This document shows, in pieces, positions 1 to 8,678 of a stretch of DNA of 64,000 nt. The notes below the pieces were generated by a model, which had not been told where the DNA came from, did not search any database, and saw nothing but the letters and a program-made list of their open reading frames with translations. Position 1 is the first letter of the stretch; each line of letters starts with the position of its first letter. A program made the translations under genes and the position numbers. The DNA comes from Pseudomonas bubulae (GTDB lineage: Bacteria; Pseudomonadota; Gammaproteobacteria; Pseudomonadales; Pseudomonadaceae): the NCBI RefSeq assembly GCF_900618535.1, contig NZ_UYJA01000005.1, positions 1 to 64,000 of the forward strand. Reading direction: 5' to 3'.

Positions 1-66
1 TGTTTTCAAAGTTTCCTCTGTAACATCAACCACTTGCGCTTTCGATCTCTCGTTAGCGGGAGGCGA
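1..66 (-). other. 5' leader of a leftward rRNA operon (partial)
   Basis: Read on the minus strand, this stretch follows the promoter at 67-94 and resembles the leader that precedes 16S rRNA in Pseudomonas, with the segment GAGAGATCGAAAGCGCAAG. The 16S gene itself would lie left of the window and is not seen. The identification comes from recalled similarity to rrn leaders and from the promoter arrangement. No protein gene is supported here. Confidence 0.65.
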
Positions 67-94
67 ATTCTACAGCGTTACACGCTGCTGTCAA
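67..94 (-). promoter_or_regulatory. rrn P1-like sigma-70 promoter
   Basis: On the minus strand there is a perfect -35 TTGACA (94-89), a 16-bp spacer and a -10 TAGAAT (72-67). A GC-rich discriminator (TCGCCTCCC) follows. A near-consensus promoter with a 16-bp spacer and GC-rich discriminator is typical of stringently controlled rRNA promoters. It fires leftward out of the window. Confidence 0.75.
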
Positions 95-200
95 CACCTC
101 ATTTCCTGCTTCGATGACTTGAAGCTGGCACTGCCAAAAACCATCCAACTCTTTGAAACTCAAGGAGTTATCCGTTTCGACTGCGCCGGAAGAGGTGCGA

Positions 201-228
201 ATTATAGGCCGTTTGAACCTCGGGTCAA
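201..228 (-). promoter_or_regulatory. Second rrn-like sigma-70 promoter, upstream of P1
   Basis: On the minus strand there is TTGACC (228-223), a 16-bp spacer and a perfect TATAAT (206-201), then TCGCACC. It lies about 134 bp upstream of the 67-94 promoter, points the same way and has the same spacer length and a GC-rich discriminator. The pair looks like tandem rRNA-operon promoters. Confidence 0.7.
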
Positions 229-277
229 GCACTAGTTTCACACTTCTGTCATATAGCCTTGAAAGGGGCCTAAAAGC

Positions 278-307
278 AGAGGCCAGCCTGACGGCTGGCC
301 TCTTTTC
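278..307. terminator. Rho-independent terminator of the mmsA-type gene
   Basis: An 11-bp perfect stem, AGAGGCCAGCC (278-288) and GGCTGGCCTCT (293-303), encloses a TGAC loop. A T-rich tract follows on the plus strand and an AAAA tract precedes it, so it can work on the minus strand too. It lies about 25 bp past the stop of the leftward dehydrogenase gene and shields the rrn promoters from read-through. Confidence 0.8.
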
Positions 308-331
308 TTCTATAGGCTGCTATCGCCTGCC

Positions 332-1825
332 TTACAGACTCGGAAAGGCAAACTGAGAGGCTTCATGGCTGGCACGTTGCGGCCAACGTTGTGTGATCGC
401 CTTGCGACGCGTGTAAAAGCGCACGCCATCCGGGCCATAGGCATGCAGGTCACCAAACAGCGAACGTTTCCAGCCGCCGAAGCTGTGGTAGGCAACAGGT
501 ACTGGCAACGGTACGTTAACCCCCACCATACCCACTTCAATCTCGTCGCAGAACAAACGGGCCGCCTCTCCATCACGGGTGAAAATGCAGGTACCGTTAC
601 CGTACTCGTGATCATTGATCAGTTGCATGGCCTCTTCCAGGCTCTTGACCCGCACGATGCACAATACCGGCCCGAAGATCTCTTCTTTATAGATACGCAT
701 CTCAGGTGTCACGCGATCAAACAGGCAGCCCCCCAGGAAGAAGCCTTCTTCATGCCCCTTGATACTCAACCCGCGACCATCGACCACCAACTGCGCACCT
801 GCTGCTACGCCATCATCGACATAGCCACTGACCTTGTCCCGCGCCTGACCGGTAACCAGGGGGCCCATGTCCAGACCGCACGAAGTCCCCGCACCAATTT
901 TCAGCGCTTTGATTTGAGGAACCAGTTTGGCCACCAGGGCATCTGCCACCTGATCACCGACGCACACTGCAACCGAGATGGCCATGCAACGCTCGCCGCA
1001 CGAACCATACGCTGCGCCCATCAGTGCACTGACTGCGTTATCGAGATCCGCATCCGGCATCAACACTGCGTGGTTTTTCGCCCCACCCAGTGCCTGCACG
1101 CGCTTACCGCGTTTGGTGCCTTCGGCGTAGATGTACTCGGCGATCGGGGTCGAGCCAACAAAACTCAGCGCTTTCACTTCCGGCGCCTCGATCAGTGCAT
1201 CAACAGCTGACTTGTCGCCGTGCACCACGTTCATAACCCCCTTGGGCAAACCAGCTTCTTGCAGCAGTTGAGCAATCAACAGTGTCGAGCTTGGATCACG
1301 CTCCGAGGGCTTAAGAATGAAACAGTTGCCGCACACGATCGCCAACGGGTACATCCACAACGGAACCATGGCCGGGAAGTTGAACGGTGTAATCCCTGCA
1401 ACTACACCCAGTGGCTGGAAGTCCGACCAGGCATCAATATTCGGGCCTACGTTACGACTGTATTCGCCCTTCAAGATTTCCGGAGCCGAGCAAGCGTATT
1501 CGACGTTCTCGATCCCGCGCTTCAGTTCACCCGCAGCATCCTCCAGAGTCTTGCCATGCTCTTCGCTGATCAACTGCGAGATCCGCGCTTCGTTCTGCTC
1601 AAGCAACTGCTTGAAACGGAACATCACTTGGGCGCGCTTGGCAGGTGGGGTATTACGCCATGCCGGGAAGGCGGCCTTGGCTGCATCGATCGCCTGCTGG
1701 ATTGTTTCACGGCTGGCCAGGGGAACCTGGTGGATCACTTTACCGGTGGACGGGTTATACACATCTGCGGTGCGCCCGGAATCGTTCAGCAACTCGCCAT
1801 TGATCAGGTGTTGAATAGTGCTCAT
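332..1825 (-). CDS. mmsA: CoA-acylating methylmalonate/malonate-semialdehyde dehydrogenase (MmsA/BauC family)
   Basis: This is a 497-aa aldehyde dehydrogenase superfamily enzyme. It oxidises methylmalonate semialdehyde or malonate semialdehyde with NAD and CoA to propionyl-CoA or acetyl-CoA plus CO2. Visible signatures are the NFPAMVPLWMYP segment (about residues 149-160), the FVGST nucleotide-binding region (222-226) and the catalytic cysteine in GSCGERCMA (Cys280). Length is normal for the family. The next gene on the same strand is beta-alanine:pyruvate aminotransferase, whose product is malonate semialdehyde. The physiological substrate is therefore more likely malonate semialdehyde (as for BauC) than a valine-degradation intermediate. 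The intergenic gap is about 80 bp, so co-transcription is likely. The choice between BauC and MmsA is inferred from context only. Confidence 0.93.
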   Translation of the reverse strand: MSTIQHLINGELLNDSGRTADVYNPSTGKVIHQVPLASRETIQQAIDAAKAAFPAWRNTPPAKRAQVMFRFKQLLEQNEARISQLISEEHGKTLEDAAGELKRGIENVEYACSAPEILKGEYSRNVGPNIDAWSDFQPLGVVAGITPFNFPAMVPLWMYPLAIVCGNCFILKPSERDPSSTLLIAQLLQEAGLPKGVMNVVHGDKSAVDALIEAPEVKALSFVGSTPIAEYIYAEGTKRGKRVQALGGAKNHAVLMPDADLDNAVSALMGAAYGSCGERCMAISVAVCVGDQVADALVAKLVPQIKALKIGAGTSCGLDMGPLVTGQARDKVSGYVDDGVAAGAQLVVDGRGLSIKGHEEGFFLGGCLFDRVTPEMRIYKEEIFGPVLCIVRVKSLEEAMQLINDHEYGNGTCIFTRDGEAARLFCDEIEVGMVGVNVPLPVPVAYHSFGGWKRSLFGDLHAYGPDGVRFYTRRKAITQRWPQRASHEASQFAFPSL

Positions 1826-1906
1826 GGATGCTCCAGAAAGTTGTCCACAGGCGCGAACGCTGCGCGCCTGGGTGAATGCATTAAGTGTCGCTTCTATATA
1901 GAAGGA

Positions 1907-3256
1907 TCAGTCGATCTGATTCAGCGCTTCGCCGACCGCATCGAACAAGCGATCCAGGTCTTGCGGCTTGCTGTTGAACGTTGGCCCGAACTGCAAGGTG
2001 TCGCCGCCGTAGCGCACGTAGAAACCGGCTTTCCACAGTTTCATCGCTGCATCGAACGGGCGCACAATTGCATCGCCATCACGCGGCGCAATCTGGATTG
2101 CACCCGCCAGGCCATAGTTGCGAATGTCGATGATGTTCTTCACGCCCTTCAAACCGTGCAATGCATTCTCAAAATGCGGTGCAACTTCAGCCACGCTCTG
2201 TACCAGGTTCTCTTTTTGCAATAGATCAAGCGCAGCAATACCCGCAGCACAGGCTACGGGGTGAGCCGAGTAGGTATAGCCGTGGGGGAATTCAACCGCG
2301 TACTCAGGCGTCGGCTGATTCATGAACGTGTGATAAATCTCGCTGGTAGCGATAACAGCCCCCATCGGAATCGCGCCGTTGGTGACTTGCTTGGCAATAC
2401 ACATCAAGTCAGGTGTCACGCCGAAGCTGTCAGCACCAAACATTGAGCCTGTACGACCAAAGCCAGTGATCACTTCATCGAACACCAACAGGATATTGTG
2501 CTGGTCGCAGATTTCCCGCAGACGTTTCAGATAACCCTGAGGCGGAACCAATACCCCAGCCGAGCCTGCCATCGGTTCTACAAAAACGGCAGCAATGTTC
2601 GACGCATCGTGCAATTCGATCAGCTTGAGCAGTTCATCGGCCAGGGCAATCCCGCCCTGCTCGGGCATGCCGCGAGAAAATGCGTTGCTTGCCAACAGGG
2701 TGTGCGGCAGATGATCCACATCCATCATTGCCTGGCCAAACAGTTTGCGGTTGCCGTTCACCCCACCCAGGCTGGTGCCTGCAATGTTCACTCCATGGTA
2801 GCCGCGGGCACGGCCAATCATTTTGGTTTTGCTCGACTGGCCTTTTAGACGCCAGTAGGCACGCACCATCTTCACCGCCGTGTCGGCACACTCCGACCCC
2901 GAGTCGGTGAAGAACACGTGATTGAGGTTGCCCGGCGTCAACTCGGTGATTTTTTCTGCCAGCTTGAAAGACAGCGGATGGCCGTACTGGAACGCCGGCG
3001 AGTAATCGAGGGTGCCCAATTGTCTGGCCACGGCTTCCTGGATTTCAGTACGGGTATGCCCTGCGCCGCAGGTCCAAAGACCTGACAGCGAATCGTAAAT
3101 CTGCCGACCCTTATCATCCGTCAGATAACTGCCCTTGGCCGCGACGATAAAGCGCGGATCGCGATGGAAGTTACGGTTGGCAGTGTAAGGCATCCAGTGA
3201 GCATCCAGCTTGAGCTGGCTGGTCAGGTTCAATTCGGCATTTTCGGGCATGTTCAT
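1907..3256 (-). CDS. bauA: Beta-alanine:pyruvate aminotransferase (class III, PLP)
   Basis: This 449-aa class III omega-aminotransferase transfers the amino group of beta-alanine to pyruvate, giving malonate semialdehyde and alanine. The sequence closely matches the well-studied Pseudomonas omega-amino acid:pyruvate transaminase: N-terminus MNMPENAELN, SLSGLWTCGAGH near residues 57-67, the PLP-binding Asp in VFDEVITGFGR (about 260), and the PLP lysine in MCIAKQVTNGA (Lys289). The start at 3256 is preferred over an in-frame start 21 bp upstream because GCGAGG lies about 8 nt before it and the homologue begins MNMP. It is the likely first gene of an operon with the semialdehyde dehydrogenase and is divergent from a LysR-type gene. 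Confidence 0.94.
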   Translation of the reverse strand: MNMPENAELNLTSQLKLDAHWMPYTANRNFHRDPRFIVAAKGSYLTDDKGRQIYDSLSGLWTCGAGHTRTEIQEAVARQLGTLDYSPAFQYGHPLSFKLAEKITELTPGNLNHVFFTDSGSECADTAVKMVRAYWRLKGQSSKTKMIGRARGYHGVNIAGTSLGGVNGNRKLFGQAMMDVDHLPHTLLASNAFSRGMPEQGGIALADELLKLIELHDASNIAAVFVEPMAGSAGVLVPPQGYLKRLREICDQHNILLVFDEVITGFGRTGSMFGADSFGVTPDLMCIAKQVTNGAIPMGAVIATSEIYHTFMNQPTPEYAVEFPHGYTYSAHPVACAAGIAALDLLQKENLVQSVAEVAPHFENALHGLKGVKNIIDIRNYGLAGAIQIAPRDGDAIVRPFDAAMKLWKAGFYVRYGGDTLQFGPTFNSKPQDLDRLFDAVGEALNQID

Positions 3257-3380
3257 CAGCAAAACCTCGCAAGGCAAAAGCGGCGTGGGATGTTGAAAGC
3301 GTTGTTGCGCCTAAATTGCCACGGCTATAAAGTCCATGAAATCCAACTCTTCTAACCTTTAGTCAGGCATACACTAAACT
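3257..3380. promoter_or_regulatory. Divergent promoter region of bauA and the LysR gene
   Basis: This is a 124-bp AT-richer gap between two divergent start codons. A LysR-type regulator usually binds such a region and controls both genes. No clear T-N11-A operator or sigma-70 boxes could be fixed by eye, so only the arrangement supports the call. Confidence 0.4.
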
Positions 3381-4301
3381 ATGAGCAGCCGTCGCCCCGA
3401 TGCACTGGCCCAGGTCAGCGACTTTGATATTCGACTGCTGCGTATTTTTCGCAGCGTCGTGGAGTGCGGCGGCTTTTCGGCAGCAGAGACGGTACTGGGC
3501 ATTGGCCGTTCTGCCATCAGCCAGCAGATGAGCGATCTTGAACAGCGCCTGGGTTTACGCCTGTGCCAACGTGGGCGAGCGGGTTTTTCACTGACAGAGG
3601 AAGGTCGTGAGGTCTACCACTCTGCGCTGCAATTACTCGGCGCACTTGAGAGCTTTCGTACCGAGGTCAACGGCCTTCACCAGCATTTGCGCGGCGAACT
3701 GACCATTGGCCTGACCGATAACCTGGTCACCCTGCCCCATATGCGTATCACCCATGCACTGGCCCAACTCAAGGAGCGTGGGCCTGATGTACAGATTCAT
3801 ATCCGCATGATCTCGCCCCATGAAGTTGAACAGGGTGTGCTCGACGGCCGCCTGCATGTGGGTGTGGTGCCCCAGGCCAGCACATTGTCCGGGCTTGAGT
3901 ACCAGCCGCTCTACAGTGAGCGTTCACTGTTGTATTGCGCCGTAGGCCATCCGCTGTTTTATGTCGACGACAGGCAATTGGAAGATGCACGGTTGAATGC
4001 GCAGGATGCCATTGCCCCCACCTTTCGCCTGCCCTCGGATATCCAGGCCCACTACCAGGCGCTCAATTGCACCGCCAGCGCGTCGGATCGCGAAGGCATG
4101 GCCTTTTTGATTTTGACCGGGCGCTATATCGGTTACCTGCCCGACCATTACGCCAGCCTGTGGGTTCAGCAGGGCCGCTTGCGGGCACTGAAGGCAAAAA
4201 CACGTTTCTACGATTTGAGCCTGGCATCGGTGACACGTAAAGGCCGGCGCCCGCATCTGGTCCTGGAAAGTTTCCTTGAGAGCCTGGAAGCGACGCGTTA
4301 A
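3381..4301 (+). CDS. LysR-family transcriptional regulator, probable regulator of beta-alanine catabolism
   Basis: This 306-aa LysR-type regulator has an N-terminal winged helix-turn-helix at about residues 15-75 (FDIRLLRIFRSVVECGGFSA, with SAISQQMSDLEQRLG as the recognition region). A periplasmic-binding-like effector domain follows from about residue 95. It is divergent from the beta-alanine aminotransferase/semialdehyde dehydrogenase pair, the position where Pseudomonas carries BauR, so it probably activates that pair in response to beta-alanine or a derivative. The effector is inferred from position. A TetR gene starts 42 bp downstream and may be co-transcribed. Confidence 0.85.
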   Translation: MSSRRPDALAQVSDFDIRLLRIFRSVVECGGFSAAETVLGIGRSAISQQMSDLEQRLGLRLCQRGRAGFSLTEEGREVYHSALQLLGALESFRTEVNGLHQHLRGELTIGLTDNLVTLPHMRITHALAQLKERGPDVQIHIRMISPHEVEQGVLDGRLHVGVVPQASTLSGLEYQPLYSERSLLYCAVGHPLFYVDDRQLEDARLNAQDAIAPTFRLPSDIQAHYQALNCTASASDREGMAFLILTGRYIGYLPDHYASLWVQQGRLRALKAKTRFYDLSLASVTRKGRRPHLVLESFLESLEATR

Positions 4302-4343
4302 CGTGAAAAACTTCGCTACACAAACAGGTTGCCCGGAGCGCCC

Positions 4344-4994
4344 ATGACCCTTGAAGTTCCTGCCCATGACGGCAAGCCTCCCAGCCGTATCCGGCAGAAA
4401 AACGAAGAGGCCATTCTCAAGGCCGCCGAAGATGAGTTTGCCCGTCACGGCTTCAGAGGCACCAGCATGAACGCCATCGCCCTGAGTGCCGGGCTGCCAA
4501 AGGCCAATCTGCATTATTACTTCACCAACAAGCTAAGCCTGTATATCGCAGTACTGAGCAATATCATCGAGCTATGGGACCGTACCTTCAACGTTTTGAC
4601 CGCTGACGATGACCCGGCCCAGGCCCTGACTCAGTATATCCGCGCAAAAATGGAGTTTTCCCGGCGACAGCCCCAGGCTTCGCGAGTGTTTGCGATGGAA
4701 ATCATCAGTGGCGGGACCTGCCTGACCGAGTATTTCTCACAAGACTACAGAGCTTGGTTTCAAGGTCGTGCAGCTGTGTTCCAGGCCTGGATAGATGCAG
4801 GCAAGATGGACCCGGTCGACCCGGTCCATCTGATTTTCCTGCTATGGGGCAGCACCCAGCATTACGCCGACTTTTCGACACAGATTTGCCGCGTAACGGG
4901 GCGCAAGCACCTGACCAAACAGGATATGCATGCGGCCTGCGACAACCTGATCCGTATCATTCTCAAAGGCTGCGGCCTGACGCCCGCAGTCTAA
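4344..4994 (+). CDS. TetR/AcrR-family transcriptional regulator (RutR-like C-terminal domain)
   Basis: This 216-aa regulator has a TetR DNA-binding domain at about residues 15-75 (ILKAAEDEFARHGFRGTSMN, then ANLHYYFTNKLSLY as the recognition helix region). The C-terminal half resembles the RutR/YcdC ligand-binding domain, with MEIISGG and a tryptophan-rich helix. The ATG at 4344 is chosen because GGAG lies 5 nt upstream; an in-frame TTG at 4329 lacks a spaced ribosome site. Together with the LysR gene and the beta-alanine genes it suggests control of pyrimidine or beta-alanine nitrogen use, since beta-alanine is a product of reductive uracil breakdown. The target is not shown by the sequence. 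Confidence 0.85.
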   Translation: MTLEVPAHDGKPPSRIRQKNEEAILKAAEDEFARHGFRGTSMNAIALSAGLPKANLHYYFTNKLSLYIAVLSNIIELWDRTFNVLTADDDPAQALTQYIRAKMEFSRRQPQASRVFAMEIISGGTCLTEYFSQDYRAWFQGRAAVFQAWIDAGKMDPVDPVHLIFLLWGSTQHYADFSTQICRVTGRKHLTKQDMHAACDNLIRIILKGCGLTPAV

Positions 4995-5007
4995 GCCTGG
5001 AACCGAC

Positions 5008-5610
5008 ATGCCTTCGACCCTCACGGGGCTTTGCGAGTACCGCGAAGAAATCCGTAAAAGCCGCTTTATTACTTTTGCTGCCCCCATCACCAGCGCCCAG
5101 CAAGCCCTCGAATTTATCGAGCAACACAGCGACCTGAATGCCTCGCACAATTGCTGGGCGTGGAAACTTGGTGGGCAGTACCGCAGCAGTGATGATGGCG
5201 AACCTGGCGGCACCGCGGGCCGCCCGATACTCTCGGCCATTGAAGCGCAGGACTGCGATCAGGTCGCGGTGCTGGTTATCCGCTGGTATGGCGGCATTCA
5301 GCTGGGCACCGGCGGCCTGGCTCGGGCCTATGGCGGTGGCGCTAACAAATGCCTGCAAAACGCCGAAAAACTGCCGTTGGTCAGCCGTATAGCACTCAGT
5401 TGCTCTTGCAGTTTCAGCGAGCTGGCATTGGTCAAACTGCGCCTGGGTGAACTCAACGGCCTGATCACCGGCGAAGCCTTCACTGCCAATGGCGTTGACC
5501 TGCAACTGGCGCTGGTCGAAGAACAGATTGCTCCCGCGCGACAGCTTTTAGCGGACCTTAGCCGCGGCAGGATCCTGCTGCATCGTGACGCTGTCGAGCC
5601 AGCCCCATAA
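5008..5610 (+). CDS. YigZ/IMPACT-family protein (UPF0029)
   Basis: This 200-aa protein of the YigZ/IMPACT family has an N-terminal UPF0029 domain (residues 1-110) containing the family signature DGEPGGTAGRPIL and VIRWYGGIQLGTGGLARAY. A C-terminal DUF1949-like ferredoxin-fold domain follows. Bacterial members are conserved cytosolic proteins whose exact role is not settled; eukaryotic IMPACT modulates translation control through GCN1. The gene starts 13 bp after the TetR gene, which suggests co-transcription, although no functional link is evident. Confidence 0.9.
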   Translation: MPSTLTGLCEYREEIRKSRFITFAAPITSAQQALEFIEQHSDLNASHNCWAWKLGGQYRSSDDGEPGGTAGRPILSAIEAQDCDQVAVLVIRWYGGIQLGTGGLARAYGGGANKCLQNAEKLPLVSRIALSCSCSFSELALVKLRLGELNGLITGEAFTANGVDLQLALVEEQIAPARQLLADLSRGRILLHRDAVEPAP

Positions 5611-5767
5611 AAATGCTATTTTCCGACATCCATAGTTGCCCACAGTCACTGTGCACCCACCTGTGGATAACCTGAGCACATGCGGCCACAGCCCTTGTGT
5701 GCTGGGGGCTTGAAGCACTTGTACGATTTTTAACCAACTCATATCAACTTTGTAGAGGACGCTACTC

Positions 5768-6454
5768 ATGACCGCAAAAAAAGCACTGATCATCGGAGCT
5801 TCACGTGGCCTGGGCCTGGGTCTGGTCAAGGAGTTGCTTGCCGATGGCTGGGACGTAACCGCCACTGTGCGCCACCCACAAAAAGCCGAGGCCCTGAAGG
5901 CATTGGGGCCGGTGCGCATCGAACAACTGGACATGAACAATCAACAGGCGATCAAGGCATTGGGCAATACCTTGCACAATGAAGTCTTCGATCTGCTGTT
6001 TATCAATGCCGGGGTCAAAGGCCCGGACGACCAGCTGTCGGGCAATGCAACGCTGGCCGAGGTGGGGCAGCTGTTTTTCACCAACAGCGTGGCACCGATC
6101 AATGTGGCCCGGGAGTTTGTCAGCCGGATCCGTAAGGACAGTGGCGTACTGGCCTTTATGAGCTCAGTACTCGGCAGTGTCACTCAACCTGATGCCCCCG
6201 AAATGGCCCTCTACAAGGCCAGCAAAGCGGCTCTCAACTCGATGACCAATACCTTTGTACTGTATGAACTGGGCGACAATAACCCGACTGTGCTGTCCAT
6301 GCACCCGGGCTGGGTAAAAACCGATATGGGCGGCGAAGGCGCCGATATTGATGTCGAAACCAGCACCCGTGGCCTGGTGGCACAGGTCAAGGCATTTGCC
6401 GGAAAAGGCGGCCATCACTTTATCGACTACAAGGGCCAGACGATTCCCTGGTAG
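5768..6454 (+). CDS. Short-chain dehydrogenase/reductase (classical SDR, C-factor-like)
   Basis: This 228-aa Rossmann-fold oxidoreductase has the cofactor motif GASRGLGLG (residues 9-17). The core motif NAG lies near residue 80, a catalytic serine in MSSVLGS near 130, and the YKASK catalytic pair near 150. AT-rich sequence and GAGG precede the ATG at 5768. The domain layout resembles the CsgA/C-factor-like group of SDRs. The substrate cannot be told. The 157 bp upstream hold no other gene, so the gene probably has its own promoter. Confidence 0.88.
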   Translation: MTAKKALIIGASRGLGLGLVKELLADGWDVTATVRHPQKAEALKALGPVRIEQLDMNNQQAIKALGNTLHNEVFDLLFINAGVKGPDDQLSGNATLAEVGQLFFTNSVAPINVAREFVSRIRKDSGVLAFMSSVLGSVTQPDAPEMALYKASKAALNSMTNTFVLYELGDNNPTVLSMHPGWVKTDMGGEGADIDVETSTRGLVAQVKAFAGKGGHHFIDYKGQTIPW

Positions 6455-6542
6455 GCAGCCTGCGACAAATGGCGGGGGAATTGTGCCCCCTCCGACCTGT
6501 AGAATGTCGCCATCTGTACCCGATTTGATGAGAAAACCTTTT

Positions 6543-7496
6543 ATGTATGACTGGCTGAACGCCCTGCCAAAAGCTGAACTGCACATGCACCTGGAGGGTT
6601 CCCTGGAACCCGAGTTGCTGTTTTCGCTGGCCGAGCGCAACAAGATCGCCCTGCCCTGGAACGACGTTGAAACCCTGCGCAAGGCGTATGCCTTCAACAA
6701 CCTGCAAGAATTCCTCGATCTTTATTACAAAGGCGCCGACGTACTGCGTACCTCCCAGGACTTCTACGACCTGACCTGGGCCTACCTGTTGCGCTGTAAA
6801 GAACAGAACGTCATTCACACAGAACCCTTCTTCGACCCGCAAACCCACACCGATCGTGGCGTGCCGTTTGAAGTCGTGCTCAATGGCATTGCCAGCGCAC
6901 TTAAAGATGGCGAGCAGCAACTGGGTATCACCAGCGGCCTGATCCTCAGCTTCCTGCGCCATTTGAGCGAAGAAGAAGCAGAAAAGACCCTCGATATGGC
7001 CCTGCCATTTCGCGATGCCTTTGTCGCCGTTGGCCTCGACAGTTCAGAAATGGGCCACCCGCCGAGCAAGTTTGTGCGCGTATTCGACCGCGCCCGTGAT
7101 GAAGGCTTCCTGACCGTTGCCCACGCGGGTGAAGAAGGCCCGCCGGAGTACATCTGGCAAGCCCTGGACTTGCTCAAGATCCAGCGTATCGACCATGGCG
7201 TGCGCGCCATTGAAGACGAACGTCTGATGCAACGCATCATCGACGAGCAGATCCCGTTGACCGTATGCCCGTTGTCCAACACCAAACTCTGTGTGTTTGA
7301 TCACATGTCGCAACACAACATTCTCGACATGCTTGAGCGTGGCGTAAAAGTGACCGTCAACTCTGATGACCCGGCCTACTTTGGCGGTTATATGACTGAG
7401 AACTTCCACGCGCTATACACCGATCTGGGCATGACCCAGGACCAGGCCAAACGCCTGGCGCAAAACGGTCTGGATGCGCGGTTGGTCAAGCCGTAA
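6543..7496 (+). CDS. Adenine deaminase (adenosine-deaminase-like fold)
   Basis: This 317-aa protein of the adenyl-deaminase branch of the amidohydrolase superfamily has metal ligands in ELHMHLEGS (His14 and His16), HAGE in the middle (about residues 197-200), RIDHG, and NSDDPAYFGGY near the C-terminus. Sequence recall places it with Pseudomonas PA0148, which was annotated as adenosine deaminase but was reported to deaminate adenine to hypoxanthine. I therefore favour adenine deaminase. The ATG of MYDWLNAL is chosen because homologues begin there; an in-frame ATG lies 15 bp upstream. Its role would be purine salvage or use of adenine as nitrogen source. Confidence 0.88.
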   Translation: MYDWLNALPKAELHMHLEGSLEPELLFSLAERNKIALPWNDVETLRKAYAFNNLQEFLDLYYKGADVLRTSQDFYDLTWAYLLRCKEQNVIHTEPFFDPQTHTDRGVPFEVVLNGIASALKDGEQQLGITSGLILSFLRHLSEEEAEKTLDMALPFRDAFVAVGLDSSEMGHPPSKFVRVFDRARDEGFLTVAHAGEEGPPEYIWQALDLLKIQRIDHGVRAIEDERLMQRIIDEQIPLTVCPLSNTKLCVFDHMSQHNILDMLERGVKVTVNSDDPAYFGGYMTENFHALYTDLGMTQDQAKRLAQNGLDARLVKP

Positions 7497-7508
7497 CACG
7501 CGGTCTCC

Positions 7509-7598
7509 CCTGTGGGAACGGGCTTGCCCACGATGGCATCAACTCGATCAGGCAGACACACCTGATTGTCAGCATCGCGAGCAAGCCCGCTCCCACAG
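7509..7598. repeat. REPIN: pair of inverted REP sequences
   Basis: CTGTGGGAACGGGCTTGCCC at the left and ATCGCGAGCAAGCCCGCTCC at the right are inverted copies of the fluorescens-group REP, enclosing about 45 bp. It sits between a rightward and a leftward gene, the usual extragenic site. Confidence 0.9.
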
Positions 7599-7636
7599 AC
7601 ATTTGAAACTGCAACACCGTCACTACCACAGCAATT

Positions 7637-8554
7637 TTACTGTTTCCCCGGGTACAACTTGCTCAACATCGCACAGCGCTCACTGAGCATGTCGCGCAAG
7701 AGCCGCACCGGTTTACTCAATTGCGCCCGGTGACCACACAGCAGATTCAGCGGCGCCCGCTCGCACATCAGCCCCGGCAGTAACACCTTGAGCCGCCCGC
7801 TCTGCACATCTCCCGCCACATCCAGCCACGACTTGTAGGCAATGCCCTGCCCGGCAACCGCCCACAAGCGCACCACGTCGGCATCATCGCTGAAACGATT
7901 GCCGCTTACCGTCAGCCCCAGTTCGCGCTTGCCGTCATTGAATTGCCAATGGTCGTGAACCCGCGTGCCGAGCATGTACAACAGGCAATTGTGTTGCAGC
8001 AACTGCTCAAGCTGACGCGGCTCGCCCTTGCGCGCCAGGTAGTCGGGGGACGCACACAGCACCCGGCGGTTATCCGGGGCCACCGGCAGCGCCACCAGGC
8101 TGGAGTCTTCCGGCTCGCCGTAACGCAAGGCGATATCCACAGGCTGGCGGAACAGGTCGGCAATCCGGTCACCCAATAACAGGCGCACGGTGAGTTGCGG
8201 ATGCTCACGCTGGAACTCATCCAGCCAGGGCAGCAACAGATTACGGCCGAAGTCTGAAGGTGCCGACAGTTGCAACACTCCGCTAACCTGATCTTGCCCA
8301 CGCGCCAACAAGCGTCGCCCCTCATCGAGGCTAGCGAGTGCCGTACGCGCATATTCAAGAAAGCCTTCGCCTTCGGCCGTCAGACGCAAACTTCGGGTTG
8401 AACGCGCCAGCAGGCGCGCGCCCAGTTGAGCTTCTATCCGTTTGAGAGCAGCGCTGGCCACCGCCGGGGACATATCCATCACCCGGGCCGCCGCAGACAA
8501 ACTGCCCAAGTCAGCCGCGTGAACGAACAATTGCAGATCATCGAAACGCAGCAT
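7637..8554 (-). CDS. LysR-family transcriptional regulator
   Basis: This 305-aa LysR-type regulator has a helix-turn-helix in residues 1-60 (MLRFDDLQLFVHAADLGSLS, then AVASAALKRIEAQLGARLLA). The substrate-binding domain from about residue 90 begins GVLQLSAPSDFGRNLLLPWL, typical of the CrgA/DmlR subgroup. It is divergent from a quinone-reductase-like dehydrogenase with a 124-bp gap, the classic arrangement for a LysR gene and its target, so it probably controls that gene in response to an electrophile or quinone. The ligand is unknown. Confidence 0.88.
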   Translation of the reverse strand: MLRFDDLQLFVHAADLGSLSAAARVMDMSPAVASAALKRIEAQLGARLLARSTRSLRLTAEGEGFLEYARTALASLDEGRRLLARGQDQVSGVLQLSAPSDFGRNLLLPWLDEFQREHPQLTVRLLLGDRIADLFRQPVDIALRYGEPEDSSLVALPVAPDNRRVLCASPDYLARKGEPRQLEQLLQHNCLLYMLGTRVHDHWQFNDGKRELGLTVSGNRFSDDADVVRLWAVAGQGIAYKSWLDVAGDVQSGRLKVLLPGLMCERAPLNLLCGHRAQLSKPVRLLRDMLSERCAMLSKLYPGKQ

Positions 8555-8678
8555 TCACCATCCACCCGACCATTATCAATAAAAAATTGAAAGAGACTGC
8601 TGTTTTAGCCGGTTTTATCGCGCGGTGAAATAGCCAATTATCACTGCCAGTTTCTTAATCATCTTCAGGACATGTCCC

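Noticed and set aside
5662..5670. Perfect DnaA-box-like TGTGGATAA before the SDR gene
   Set aside because: The same 9-mer or close relatives appear inside coding regions too (for example near 25527 and 57245). There is no cluster or AT-rich unwinding region, so no origin is supported.
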